From contig NZ_QZXA01000019.1 in the NCBI RefSeq assembly GCF_003601985.1, forward strand, positions 1-64,000: DNA of 64,000 nucleotides, written 5' to 3'. Made by a program: the position numbers and the translations under genes. Origin of the DNA: Mesorhizobium jarvisii (GTDB taxonomy: Bacteria > Pseudomonadota > Alphaproteobacteria > Rhizobiales > Rhizobiaceae). The notes beneath the pieces are model-generated. The model did no database searches. It saw nothing but the letters and a program-made list of their open reading frames with translations, and was not told the DNA's origin. Positions 33,118 through 41,511 of the stretch are shown in pieces; within the stretch, counting starts at the first letter, position 1; each line of letters opens with the position of its first letter.

Positions 33118-33142
33118 GGAACTTTCCGATCAAACCGGAGTT
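33118..33142 (+). promoter_or_regulatory. EcfG-like promoter (GGAAC-N16-AGTT)
   Basis: GGAAC 33118-33122, AGTT 33139-33142, spacer 16, 26 bases ahead of the TTG start of the 84-aa gene. A second candidate, GGAAC-N16-GGTT, lies at 33056-33080. Confidence 0.5.
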
Positions 33143-33168
33143 TCGTGGCGCGGCGGGAGGGACATCGA

Positions 33169-33423
33169 TTGGACTGTTTTCAGAGACTGGAAGCGCTTAT
33201 CGACAGCGCTGGGGTTGGCGACGTCGAGGAAGCAAACGCCTTGCTGCGACGCTTCAAGGGCAAGTCGCAGGCGGTCGACACGGCAATAGACGAGTTCATG
33301 CTCGACTTCATGACATTGATCTTCGTCGTCGAGGCCGGCGAGGAACGCTTTGAAAAACCGCTCCGCAGACTGGCGCGCACCAGGCTTGCGATACTCAAGC
33401 ATCTGGTCACCGTGACGGCATAG
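33169..33423 (+). CDS. Small hypothetical protein (84 aa)
   Basis: TTG start at 33169 behind GGAGGG. The product (DCFQRLEALIDSAGVGDVEE, ANALLRRFKGKSQAVDTAID, EFMLDFMTLIFVVEAGEERF) is a helical, acidic-then-basic soluble protein with no recognised family. Promoter-like GGAAC sites upstream suggest stress-regulated expression. Convergent with the aminotransferase. Confidence 0.58.
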   Translation: MDCFQRLEALIDSAGVGDVEEANALLRRFKGKSQAVDTAIDEFMLDFMTLIFVVEAGEERFEKPLRRLARTRLAILKHLVTVTA

Positions 33424-33446
33424 AAATGCCGCCTTCTCTGACCGGC

Positions 33447-34673
33447 CTACCCCTTCAGCAGCGCCGCCAGCCTTGGAATGCCCTCGGCCACGGCGCGCTG
33501 GTCGGCCAGCGTGAAGGACAGCCGCAGCGTGTTGCGTCCGGTGCCGTCGGCGTAAAAAGCGTTGCCGGGCACGAAGGCGACGCGCGCCTCCTTCACCGAC
33601 CGAGCCAAAAGCTCGGTGGCGTCCGACCCTTCCGGCAGCGTCGCCCAGACGAACATGCCGCCTTCCGGCCGGCTCCAGGTCACGCCCTTCGGCATGTTGG
33701 CTTCGAGCGCGCCCAGCAGGCCGTCGCGGCGCTGGCGATAGGCGCCGATAAGTTTGTCGACCTGGCCGTCGAACACGGATTCGGCGACGCGGTGCATGAC
33801 CAGCTGGTTGATCGAAGGGCTGTGCAGGTCGGAAGCCTGCTTCATCAGCACCAGCTTTTCCACCACATGACGCGGCGCGCACACCCAGCCGACGCGCATG
33901 CCCGGCGACAGGATCTTCGAGAACGAGCCGCAATAGAGCGTGCGCGCCTTGTCGATAGAGCCAGAGCGCGCGCAATCGAGCGCCAGGATCGGCGGCACGC
34001 CCTCGCCATCATAGCGCAGCGCCCGATAGGCGGCGTCCTCGATGACGGCGATGTCGAGTTCGCCAGCGAGGTCGAGCACCGCCTCGCGCTGCTTTCGATC
34101 GAGTGTATTGCCGGTCGGGTTGGCGAAGTCGGGCACCAGATAGGCGAACTTGACCTTGCCGCCCCCTCTTGAAGAACCGGTGGGGGCGGCGGCCGCCGCG
34201 CGATAGGCGTCCGGCGTCATGTTGCCGCCTTCCGGCCGCAGACGGTCATAGCGCGGCTCATAGGCGTTGAAGGCCTGCAGCGCGCCGAGATAGGTCGGCC
34301 ATGTCACCAGCGCGGTGTCGCCCGGCGACAGGAACAGCTTGCCCAGATAATCCAGCGCCTGCTGCGAGCCGGAGGTGATGAAGATGTTGGCCTCGTCGCA
34401 GGCGACGCCGAGCTTGCCCATCTGCCCGGCGATCCAGCGCCGCAGCGGCAAATAACCTTCCGACACCTGGTATTGCAGCGCCGCCCCTGCCTCCGCGCCG
34501 CCCAGCACCTCGGCATAGGCATCGCGGATGGCATCGGCCGGAAACAGCGCCGGATCGGGAATGCCGCCGGCGAAGGAGATGATGTCGGGCTGGTCGAGCA
34601 GCTTCAGCAGCTCGCGGATTTCGGAGGCCTTCATGCGCGACGAGCGCGAAGCCAACAGGTTCAAAAGGGTCAA
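33447..34673 (-). CDS. PLP-dependent aminotransferase (2-aminoadipate type)
   Basis: 408 residues; TTG start at 34673 chosen because GGGGAGG lies seven bases upstream, ATG at 34634 as alternative. Class I/II fold with FAGGIPDPALFPADAIRDAY, the cofactor-binding FLVPD-type loop DFANPTGNTLD, and the PLP lysine in GSFSKILSPGMRVGW. Closest in style to LysN/2-aminoadipate and related aminotransferases, which act on aromatic or dicarboxylic amino acids. No helix-turn-helix is fused (unlike the MocR gene at 36220). Confidence 0.92.
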   Translation of the reverse strand: MTLLNLLASRSSRMKASEIRELLKLLDQPDIISFAGGIPDPALFPADAIRDAYAEVLGGAEAGAALQYQVSEGYLPLRRWIAGQMGKLGVACDEANIFITSGSQQALDYLGKLFLSPGDTALVTWPTYLGALQAFNAYEPRYDRLRPEGGNMTPDAYRAAAAAPTGSSRGGGKVKFAYLVPDFANPTGNTLDRKQREAVLDLAGELDIAVIEDAAYRALRYDGEGVPPILALDCARSGSIDKARTLYCGSFSKILSPGMRVGWVCAPRHVVEKLVLMKQASDLHSPSINQLVMHRVAESVFDGQVDKLIGAYRQRRDGLLGALEANMPKGVTWSRPEGGMFVWATLPEGSDATELLARSVKEARVAFVPGNAFYADGTGRNTLRLSFTLADQRAVAEGIPRLAALLKG

Positions 34674-34805
34674 GTCACGCCTCCCCAGACGATTTTCATA
34701 TAGGTCAATGTAGCTGACCTATATCCGCTTTGTCAGGCAATTTGAATAGTGCCTGAAAGCCTGCCGCTATACGCCAGTCGCCGCCGGGGCGGAACGGAGT
34801 TGCAT

Positions 34806-35258
34806 CTAGAGGCTCTTCTTGTAACCAATATGGCTGGCGGTGAAGCCAAGGTTTTCATAGAAACGGTGCGCGTCCGCCCGCCCCTTGTCGGTTGTGAGCT
34901 GCACAAGGCTGCAGCCGCGCGACCGACACTGATCGATCGCCCATTCGAGCATCAGCCGGCCGATGCCGCCCGAGCGCCGATGGCTGGCGACACGAACCGC
35001 CTCGATCTGCCCGCGCCAGGCGCCCTTGCGCGACAGCCCGGCAAGAAAGGTGATCTGCAACGTACCGATCACCTCGGCCCCGTCCACTGCCACCGCCAGC
35101 AGTTGATTGGAGTCGGCATCGATCGCGGCAAAAGCATTGAGATAGCCCTGGGCCAGCGGCAAGGAGGCATCCTCGCGAGCAGCGCCCAGTGGATCGTCGG
35201 CGAGCATCGCGACGATTTCCGGCAGGTCGGAAGCTTGCGCCTTGCGGAAGGTGATCAT
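34806..35258 (-). CDS. GNAT family N-acetyltransferase
   Basis: 150 residues from the ATG at 35258. GNAT fold: MITFRKAQASDLPEIVAMLA, motif A VRVASHRRSGGIGRLMLEWA with the acetyl-CoA loop, and FYENLGFTASHIGYKKSL at the end. Target unknown; may acetylate small amines or proteins. The frame extends upstream into the palindromic repeats, which is why the internal ATG is used. Confidence 0.9.
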   Translation of the reverse strand: MITFRKAQASDLPEIVAMLADDPLGAAREDASLPLAQGYLNAFAAIDADSNQLLAVAVDGAEVIGTLQITFLAGLSRKGAWRGQIEAVRVASHRRSGGIGRLMLEWAIDQCRSRGCSLVQLTTDKGRADAHRFYENLGFTASHIGYKKSL

Positions 35259-35300
35259 GGCGCCGGGATAGCGCGAGGCGGTGGCGGCGGCAAGTGAGCT

Positions 35301-35355
35301 CTCCCTTCTCCCCTTGTGGGAGAAGGTGGCCGAGCGAAGCGAGGTCGGATGAGGG
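35301..35355. repeat. Palindromic intergenic repeat, copy 2
   Basis: Same family as 161-214 in inverse orientation (CTCCCTTCTCCCCTTGTGGG, then AGAAGGTGG and GAGCGAAGCGAG, ending CGGATGAGGG). Located between the GNAT gene and its neighbour. Confidence 0.75.
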
Positions 35356-35388
35356 CGCTCCAGGGAACGCCGACGCCTCACTCCGCTG

Positions 35389-35455
35389 GAACACCCCACA
35401 TCCGTCTCGGCGCTGCGCGCCGATCCACCTTCCCCCACAAGGGGGGAAGGTGGAG
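35389..35455. repeat. Palindromic intergenic repeat, copy 3
   Basis: Starts AACACCCCACATCCG, shares TGGAACACCCC with copy 1, and ends in a hairpin of CCTTCCCCC / GGGGGGAAGG. Faces copy 2 across 33 bases, so the pair could form a large stem. Confidence 0.7.
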
Positions 35456-35458
35456 GTG

Positions 35459-36190
35459 CTAACTAACCTCGCCCTCATACACCGCCTGCGCCTGCATCAA
35501 CGCCGCGTCCAGCCCTTCTCCTTCTGCATACCCAGCCAGATTCCCCGGCCGCTCGATGCCGGGCAGCAGCCTCGGACACGGCTCGGCCGCGCCGATCACG
35601 GTCCGCACCGGGATGACCCCGGCCCACACCGGGTGACCATAATCCTCCTCGTCGTCGGCGACGCCCTTGGCGCGCACTTTGGCCGATGCCTCCTCGATAC
35701 GCATGCCGATAACCATGGTCGCCTTGGCTTCCTGCGCCGAGATGGGCCGCAAGGTTTCTGATCGGCCGGGGTAGAAGCGGTCGACGACGCCGGCCAGCGC
35801 CTTCATCTTTTCCTCCGGCTCATCAACAATCCGCGCGGTGCCGAAGCACATCGCCGAGCGGTAGTTGGCCGAATGGTTGAAGCCGGTGCGCGCCAGCACC
35901 AGCCCGTCGAGATGCGACACGGTGAGACAGGCCGGCGTGCCGCCGCGCAATTGGCGCAGCATGCGGCTGGCCGACGAGCCGTGCCAGTAGAGCATGTCGC
36001 CCTCGCGCCAGTGGATGGTCGGCGTGCAATAGGGCTGGCCGTCGAAGGTGTACGCGACGTGGCAGAGCAGCCCGGCATCCAGCACCGCGAAGACGGCCGC
36101 ATGGTCGTAGCTGCCGCGCTCATGCAGGCGCTTGACCCGGTTGCGGCTGGTGGTCGGAAAGCTGGCGGCAACGTCGTTCACGGCTTGCAT
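35459..36190 (-). CDS. Pyridoxamine-5'-phosphate-oxidase-like flavin-binding protein
   Basis: 243 residues from the ATG at 36190. Split-barrel flavin-nucleotide-binding fold: NRVKRLHERGSYDHAAVFAV, HVAYTFDGQPYCTPTIHWRE, SASRMLRQLRGGTPACLTVS, then HSANYRSAMCFGTAR. Belongs to the PNPOx-related group often annotated as flavin-nucleotide-binding or pyridoxamine 5'-phosphate oxidase family. Divergent from a MocR/PdxR-type regulator, a classic partnership for vitamin-B6-linked genes. The last ~30 residues lie next to the palindromic repeats. Confidence 0.88.
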   Translation of the reverse strand: MQAVNDVAASFPTTSRNRVKRLHERGSYDHAAVFAVLDAGLLCHVAYTFDGQPYCTPTIHWREGDMLYWHGSSASRMLRQLRGGTPACLTVSHLDGLVLARTGFNHSANYRSAMCFGTARIVDEPEEKMKALAGVVDRFYPGRSETLRPISAQEAKATMVIGMRIEEASAKVRAKGVADDEEDYGHPVWAGVIPVRTVIGAAEPCPRLLPGIERPGNLAGYAEGEGLDAALMQAQAVYEGEVS

Positions 36191-36219
36191 CCTCGGCTGT
36201 TGTCTGCCAACCATGCGCC

Positions 36220-37662
36220 ATGGCATTGGTCGAGAAAAGAACCAATCACAGCAACAAAAATCAGACCAATCCGCCGGATTGGTCGGCGCTGATCCCGGTT
36301 CTGCCCGGGGACGGACCGCGCAGCCGCGAGCTTTACGCCGCGCTCAGGCGGCTGATCGAGACCGGCGCGCTGGCTGCCGGCGCCAAGCTGCCGACCACCC
36401 GCGACCTTGCAAAGCGCTTCGGCCTGTCGCGCTCGGCGGCGGTCGCCTGTTTCGAGATGCTGATCTCGGAAGGCTTTGCCGTGGCCAAGGTCGGCGCCGG
36501 CACCTTCGTCGCTCCCGACGTGCCGTATTTGCCGACAACGCTGGTCAAGGCGCGCCCGCCGGAGATCGACGCCGCCATCTCGCTGCCTTGCGGCCTTGGC
36601 GTGGCGGTGTCCGACCCGCGCACGCTTGATGTGTTCCGCATCCTGCTGTCGCGCCACCTCGCCCGCCCCGGCCCCGAGCATTTCCGCTATGGCGATCCGC
36701 GCGGCGGCATCGCGCTGCGCACCGCGATTGCCACTTATCTCAGGACCGCGCGCGGCGTGCGCTGCGACGCCGGCCAGATCCTGCTGACCTCGGGCACGCA
36801 ACAGGGGCTCGACCTCCTGGCGCGCGCGGCACTTCGCCCCGGCGACGCCGTGTGGCTGGAAAACCCCTGCTATCCCATGGCGCACGCAGTGCTGGCCGGC
36901 AGCGGCGCCAGGATTGTCGCCGTGCCGGTCGATAGCGAAGGGCTCGATCCCGAGATCGGCGAACGTCTCTGCCCAAAGGCGCGCGCGGCCTATGTCACGC
37001 CCTCGCATCAATATCCGCTCGGCGTGACGATGACGATGCGCCGGCGGCTTGCCTTGCTCGACTGGGCGCGGCGCAACGATGCCTGGATCATCGAGGACGA
37101 TTACGACAGCGAGTTCCGCTATGCCGGCCCGCCACTGACCTCGCTGCAAGGCATGGATGGCGCGAACCGCGTCGCCTATCTCGGGACCTTCTCCAAAGTG
37201 CTCTTCCCCGGCCTGCGCATCGGCTATGTCGTGGTGCCGGAGCCGTTGCTCGATGCGGTCATGGCGATCAGGGCGCGCTCCGACCGTTACCCCTCGACGC
37301 TGGCCGAGGGCGCGCTGACCGACCTGTTGAACGAAGGCCACTTCGCCGCCCATCTCAGGCGCGTGCGCCGCCGCGTGCAAGCCGCGCGCGACGTGCTGGC
37401 CGCGGGCCTGCAGGCGCATTGCGGCGACAGGCTCGATGTGACAGTGCCCGAGCAGGGGCTGCATCTGATGGCGATGCTAAGGGGCAACGGGCCGGACACG
37501 GCGATTGTCGAAGCGGCGAAGGCCGTAGGGGTCGGCGCGCGGGCGCTGTCCGCGATGTTCATCGACGGCGCGCCCAAGCATGGGCTAGTGCTGGGCTTTT
37601 CCGGGTTTTCGGATGAGGAATTGAGGGCGGCGGCGGTAAGGTTGGGCGGGGTGATGCGGTAG
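36220..37662 (+). CDS. MocR/PdxR-type regulator (GntR-aminotransferase fusion)
   Basis: 480 residues from the ATG at 36220. N-terminal winged helix of the GntR family (LYAALRRLIETGALAAGAKL, PTTRDLAKRFGLSRSAAVAC) joined to a full class I aminotransferase domain with PLP lysine in GTFSKVLFPGLRIGYV. MocR proteins use PLP (or a PLP adduct) as effector; PdxR members control vitamin B6 genes. The neighbour is a PNPOx-like protein, supporting a B6-related role. The first 20 residues coincide with repeated ATTGGT/ACCAAT sites, suggesting self-regulation. Confidence 0.92.
   Translation: MALVEKRTNHSNKNQTNPPDWSALIPVLPGDGPRSRELYAALRRLIETGALAAGAKLPTTRDLAKRFGLSRSAAVACFEMLISEGFAVAKVGAGTFVAPDVPYLPTTLVKARPPEIDAAISLPCGLGVAVSDPRTLDVFRILLSRHLARPGPEHFRYGDPRGGIALRTAIATYLRTARGVRCDAGQILLTSGTQQGLDLLARAALRPGDAVWLENPCYPMAHAVLAGSGARIVAVPVDSEGLDPEIGERLCPKARAAYVTPSHQYPLGVTMTMRRRLALLDWARRNDAWIIEDDYDSEFRYAGPPLTSLQGMDGANRVAYLGTFSKVLFPGLRIGYVVVPEPLLDAVMAIRARSDRYPSTLAEGALTDLLNEGHFAAHLRRVRRRVQAARDVLAAGLQAHCGDRLDVTVPEQGLHLMAMLRGNGPDTAIVEAAKAVGVGARALSAMFIDGAPKHGLVLGFSGFSDEELRAAAVRLGGVMR
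36225..36283. promoter_or_regulatory. Repeated ATTGGT/ACCAAT motifs, likely MocR operator
   Basis: ATTGGT at 36225-36230, ACCAAT at 36241-36246 and 36265-36270, ATTGGT at 36278-36283. Direct plus inverted repeats overlap the start of the MocR gene and adjoin the divergent flavoprotein promoter. Binding is inferred. Confidence 0.55.
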
Positions 37663-37666
37663 CCGC

Positions 37667-38164
37667 TCAATCTGCATCAGCGGCAGGCTTCGCCTTCCCG
37701 CACTGCGCCAGCACCTTGCCGATGGCCCCCTTCGAACCCTTTAGCGCAAAACTGTTCGAACCATACTTGGCCGAACCGACAGACACATCGCCCTTCCCCC
37801 GCAACAGATCGAGCAGCGGATCGGCTTTCTCCAGGTCCACCACGAAGTAATTGTACATTGCCTCCAGCTGCAGGGTCTTGGTCACCGTCCTGCCGTCGGC
37901 CTTGAAATCGAACGCGCCGCTGAGGCCGGGCTCCAGCTGCTGGCCGCTCGCACCGAGGTCGTAGCTCAGCACCGGCTTGTCGAAACAGGCCAGCATCAGA
38001 TACGCGTCGCCCTTCGGGCCGCCGCAGACCGAAGCGGTCAGCACGCTGCCGCCCTCGTCTTCCTCCATCTTCGCGCTCCAGCCGCTGCACGACGCGGCAA
38101 ACGCCGGCTGCGCAGCCTGCAATGCGGCCACGGCACCGGCGACGACAAGATATCCAGCTTTCAT
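37667..38164 (-). CDS. Secreted hypothetical protein (165 aa)
   Basis: 165 residues from the ATG at 38164 (GGGGAAG upstream). Signal peptide KAGYLVVAGAVAALQAAQPA with cleavage after AFA; the mature part has four Cys (SCSGW, VCGGP, ACFDK, QCGKA) that may form two disulfides, and a segment YNYFVVDLEKADPLLDLLRG. Periplasmic, unknown family. Divergent from the DUF922 gene, sharing a 106-base promoter region; convergent with the MocR gene. Confidence 0.78.
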   Translation of the reverse strand: MKAGYLVVAGAVAALQAAQPAFAASCSGWSAKMEEDEGGSVLTASVCGGPKGDAYLMLACFDKPVLSYDLGASGQQLEPGLSGAFDFKADGRTVTKTLQLEAMYNYFVVDLEKADPLLDLLRGKGDVSVGSAKYGSNSFALKGSKGAIGKVLAQCGKAKPAADAD

Positions 38165-38270
38165 GACTTCCCCCTGATAATTGCAGCACCCGCAACCAGC
38201 ATATAGGAAAAGCGATCCCGTGACATTGCCCGTTGCGGCAAGGTCGTCTGGTCCGGGTTTGGAGAGCGTT

Positions 38271-38864
38271 GTGTCGAGAGTTCGTCTGTGTCTTCTGGTG
38301 GCCGCCCTGGTGGCCTTGCCAGTCACCGCCCATGCGCAGTGGAAGCCGGTCGAGAAGGTCGAAACCTATGCCATTTCGGGTCAGTCCGGGCCCGAACTCT
38401 ATCGCTCGATCGGCGAGAACGGGCCGAATGTCGGCGTCGCCCGCGCCATCGCCCACACCAATTTCAAGCTGACCTGGACCAGGGACTATCAGGCACGGGC
38501 CGGCGCCTGCGTGCTGGTGTCGGCGAAGCCGAAATTGATCATCACCTACACCTTGCCCAGCCCCACTTCACCGCTGCCATCCGCTGTCCAGAAGAACTGG
38601 GAGGTTTTTCTCGCCGGCGTCAGTGCCCATGAAAAGGTGCATGGCGCCACCATTGTCGACATGGTGCGCAAGATCGAGGCGGCGACCGTCGGCCTGACGG
38701 TTGCCGACGACCCCAAATGCAGCAAGATCCGGAGCGAGATGACCAAGCGCCTGTCCGCACTCTCGCAGGCGCAGCGCCAGGCCAGCCGCGATTTCGACCG
38801 CGTCGAACTCGGCCCGGGCGGCAATCTGCAGAAGCTTATCCTCGCTTTGGTGAATGGCGGCTGA
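38271..38864 (+). CDS. DUF922 secreted putative zinc protease
   Basis: 197 residues; GTG start at 38271 behind GGAG. A signal peptide (RLCLLVAALVALPVTAHAQ) is followed by a DUF922 domain: VETYAISGQSGPELYRSIGE near the start and the zinc-protease-like helix VSAHEKVHGATIVDM (HEKVH fits HExxH). DUF922 proteins are proposed metalloproteases of unknown substrate. Periplasmic. Confidence 0.85.
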   Translation: MSRVRLCLLVAALVALPVTAHAQWKPVEKVETYAISGQSGPELYRSIGENGPNVGVARAIAHTNFKLTWTRDYQARAGACVLVSAKPKLIITYTLPSPTSPLPSAVQKNWEVFLAGVSAHEKVHGATIVDMVRKIEAATVGLTVADDPKCSKIRSEMTKRLSALSQAQRQASRDFDRVELGPGGNLQKLILALVNGG

Positions 38865-38874
38865 GCCACCACCT

Positions 38875-39408
38875 TCAAGCCTCGGACACCAGCCCGTCGA
38901 GAAGCGCAAAACCTTCCGGCCAGTCGCCCAGGCCGCTTTCGGCGTTGATGTGGCCGAACGGCCCGATCACGGCCAGGCGGCTGCCCCATTGCGTCGCCCG
39001 CGCCTCGGCATACTCCGCCGAACCATAGGGGTCGTTGGTGCTGGTCACCACAAGCGAGGCAAAGCGCAGCTTGCCCTCGGGAAGTTTGGCGAAAGCCATA
39101 CCGTATTCGGGAAAGACCGCCGACGCCGGATCGGGAACGCCGACCAGCAAGGCCGCCTTCACGGGCCTTTGCGAAATCTTCTGCCAGTGCACGATAAGCA
39201 GGCAGGACAGGCTGTGCGCGACCAGCACCGGCGGCTCGGGCGCGGCGATCACCGCGGCCTCCAGAGCCGCCAGCCAGTCGGTGAAATCGGGCAGGTCCCA
39301 GCTTGAGGGCCGGAAGCGCCGCATCGCCGGATTGGCGTCTTCCCACCGCGATTGCCAATGCGCCGGGCCGGAACCGCCGCTCCCCGGCAGGATGATGAAA
39401 TGCGGCAT
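38875..39408 (-). CDS. RBBP9/YdeN-family serine hydrolase
   Basis: 177 residues from the ATG at 39408. Small alpha/beta hydrolase: FIILPGSGGSGPAHWQSRWE near the start, nucleophile Ser in LVAHSLSCLL, catalytic Asp in STNDPYGS, His in GPFGHINAESGLGDWPEG. The ending GHINAESG-GDWPEG is diagnostic of the RBBP9/YdeN family. Substrate unknown. Overlaps no neighbour; convergent with DUF922. Confidence 0.92.
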   Translation of the reverse strand: MPHFIILPGSGGSGPAHWQSRWEDANPAMRRFRPSSWDLPDFTDWLAALEAAVIAAPEPPVLVAHSLSCLLIVHWQKISQRPVKAALLVGVPDPASAVFPEYGMAFAKLPEGKLRFASLVVTSTNDPYGSAEYAEARATQWGSRLAVIGPFGHINAESGLGDWPEGFALLDGLVSEA

Positions 39409-39518
39409 GTCGCCTTGCTCCTATCGATCACCGGTGCATGGTGACGTCTTGCGCTGGCACCGGGAATGGGAAATCATCGGAAAAATCATGTCCTTACCGA
39501 TGGATTCAAAGTGACACC

Positions 39519-40001
39519 ATGAGGACCAGCGATGAGCGCGCGCCGCTCGACCCGACCGACATCGCCATCATCGAGGCCATGCAGGAGAATGGCCGCATCG
39601 GCATATCGGAGCTCGGCCGGCGGGTCGGCCTGTCGCAGCCGGCCACCTCCGAGCGGGTCAAGCGGCTGGAGGAGCGCGGCGTCATTGCCGGCTACACCGC
39701 GGTGATCGACCCGGCCGCCCTTGGCCTCGGCATGATGGCCATCATCCGCGTGCGCACCACGCATGAGCACATCCGCCCTTGCCTGAAGCAGTTCGCCGAA
39801 ATGCCCGAGATTACCGAGGTGCACCGGCTGACCGGCGAGGATTGCTTCATCCTGAAAGTGGTCGTGCCCTCGCCCGCCCACCTTGAAACCATCGTCGACG
39901 CCGTCGCGCGCCATGGCGCGGTCACCACGGCACTGGTGCTGCGCAGCGAGACGCCGAAGCCGATCGGCCGCGAACTGATCCGCGCGAACACGGTTTCGTA
40001 A
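39519..40001 (+). CDS. Lrp/AsnC family transcriptional regulator
   Basis: 160 residues from the ATG at 39519. N-terminal winged helix (LDPTDIAIIEAMQENGRIGI, SELGRRVGLSQPATSERVKR) and C-terminal ligand-binding RAM domain with EVHRLTGEDCFILKV. It probably senses an amino acid and regulates nearby genes; its divergent neighbour is the RBBP9 hydrolase. Normal length. Confidence 0.93.
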   Translation: MRTSDERAPLDPTDIAIIEAMQENGRIGISELGRRVGLSQPATSERVKRLEERGVIAGYTAVIDPAALGLGMMAIIRVRTTHEHIRPCLKQFAEMPEITEVHRLTGEDCFILKVVVPSPAHLETIVDAVARHGAVTTALVLRSETPKPIGRELIRANTVS

Positions 40002-40053
40002 GCGCCGAACCAGTCATCAATCCGTCGCAGTGCGAACCTAACTGCTCAGCGAA

Positions 40054-41349
40054 ATGGACCTGGAACGCATGACGACAGGACGAGGCAAACGCCTGATGAT
40101 CGCGGCCGCTGCCGCATCGTTGTTCGGCTTTGCCATCGCTTTGCCGGCAACTCTTGTTCGCGCCGGAACCGGCAGCGTCCAACCCGGCCCCCTATCGCGC
40201 GCCGACGCTTTTGCCCGGGCGCAAGCGCTGACCGCCCTTGGCCGCAAAATGTTCTTCGATCCCGCTCTCTCGGCTTCGGGCAAGCAGGCCTGCTCGTCAT
40301 GTCATGACCCGCGCCACGCCTTCGGTCCGGCGTCGGCAGATCCGGTCGAGATGGGCGGTCTAAACCTCGACCGACCGGGCGTGCGCGCCGTGCCGTCGCT
40401 GCGCTATCTCCAGGCGGCGCCCTCTTTCACCGAGCATTTCTACGATTCCGAGGACGAGGGCGACGAGAGCGTCGACAATGGTCCGACCGGCGGCCTGACC
40501 TGGGACGGCCGCGCCGACCATGGCAAGGACCAGGCGAAAATCCCCCTGCTCTCGCCCTTCGAGATGGCCAACAAGGATGAGGCCGCCGTCGCCGCCGCCT
40601 TGCGCAAGGCCGCCTATGCCGATGAGTTCAAGGCGGCCTTCGGCGACGACGTGTTCGACCACGCGAGCGATGCCTTCGACGCCGCCGCCGAGGCGCTCGG
40701 CACGTTCGAGCAGAGCGCTGCCGACTTCTACCCCTATTCCAGCCGCTACGACGCCTTCCTCGCCGGCAAGGCTGAGCTGACGGCGCAGGAATTGCGCGGC
40801 CGCGCGCTGTTCGAGGACGAGACCAAGGGCAATTGCGCCAGTTGCCACTTGAGCGAACCGGCCAATGACGGCGAGCCGCCGCAATTCACCGATTTCGGCC
40901 TGATCGCTATCGCCGTGCCGCGCAACGCGGCGCTTCCCGCCAATGCCGACCCCGCCTATGCCGATCTCGGCCTGTGCGGCCCGCTGCGCACCGATTTCAA
41001 GGGACGGACTGAGTATTGCGGCCTGTTCAAGACGCCGACCCTGCGCAACGTCGCGCTGCGCAAGAGCTTCTTCCACAATGGCGCCTTGCACACGCTGCGC
41101 GACGCGGTCGCCTTCTATGCCAGCCGCGACACCGATCCGGCCCATTGGTATCCCAGGAATGCCGACGGCACGGTCAGGAAATATGACGACCTGCCAAAGG
41201 CTTACTGGGGAAACTTGAATCAGGATCCACCCTTCAACGGCAAAAAGCCCGGCGACAAACCGGCGCTCAACGACGCCGAAATCGACGACATCGTCGCCTT
41301 CCTGGGCACGCTTACCGACGCCGACCAGCAGGCGGGGCCAGCGAACTGA
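40054..41349 (+). CDS. Di-heme cytochrome c peroxidase (MauG-like)
   Basis: 431 residues from the ATG at 40054 (ATG at 40069 also possible). A signal peptide (LMIAAAAASLFGFAIALPA) leads to two c-type heme sites, CSSCH at residues 80-84 and CASCH near 261-265. Other conserved parts: LGRKMFFDPALSASGKQACS, LTWDGRADHGKDQAKIPLLS, KTPTLRNVALRKSFFHNG. Periplasmic enzyme reducing peroxide or oxidising a partner protein. No amine dehydrogenase is nearby, so a general peroxidase role is more likely than MauG maturation. Confidence 0.9.
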   Translation: MDLERMTTGRGKRLMIAAAAASLFGFAIALPATLVRAGTGSVQPGPLSRADAFARAQALTALGRKMFFDPALSASGKQACSSCHDPRHAFGPASADPVEMGGLNLDRPGVRAVPSLRYLQAAPSFTEHFYDSEDEGDESVDNGPTGGLTWDGRADHGKDQAKIPLLSPFEMANKDEAAVAAALRKAAYADEFKAAFGDDVFDHASDAFDAAAEALGTFEQSAADFYPYSSRYDAFLAGKAELTAQELRGRALFEDETKGNCASCHLSEPANDGEPPQFTDFGLIAIAVPRNAALPANADPAYADLGLCGPLRTDFKGRTEYCGLFKTPTLRNVALRKSFFHNGALHTLRDAVAFYASRDTDPAHWYPRNADGTVRKYDDLPKAYWGNLNQDPPFNGKKPGDKPALNDAEIDDIVAFLGTLTDADQQAGPAN

Positions 41350-41511
41350 ACCGCCCTACCCGGTTTGGCCTGTTCGCCGGTGAAAAGAAGGTGCCTCGAT
41401 CTACCGGATCCGATGCGCCGCAACGCCTGGGACCGGTAAAGAAAGACACATCCCATTAGCGCTTCCTAAACCGCCTTGCGGTATTCCTCGTCACTCGATG
41501 GTGGGACGCAG

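Noticed and set aside
36178..37464. Minus-strand frame of 428 residues over the MocR gene
   Set aside because: Antisense shadow; the plus strand has unmistakable GntR and aminotransferase motifs.
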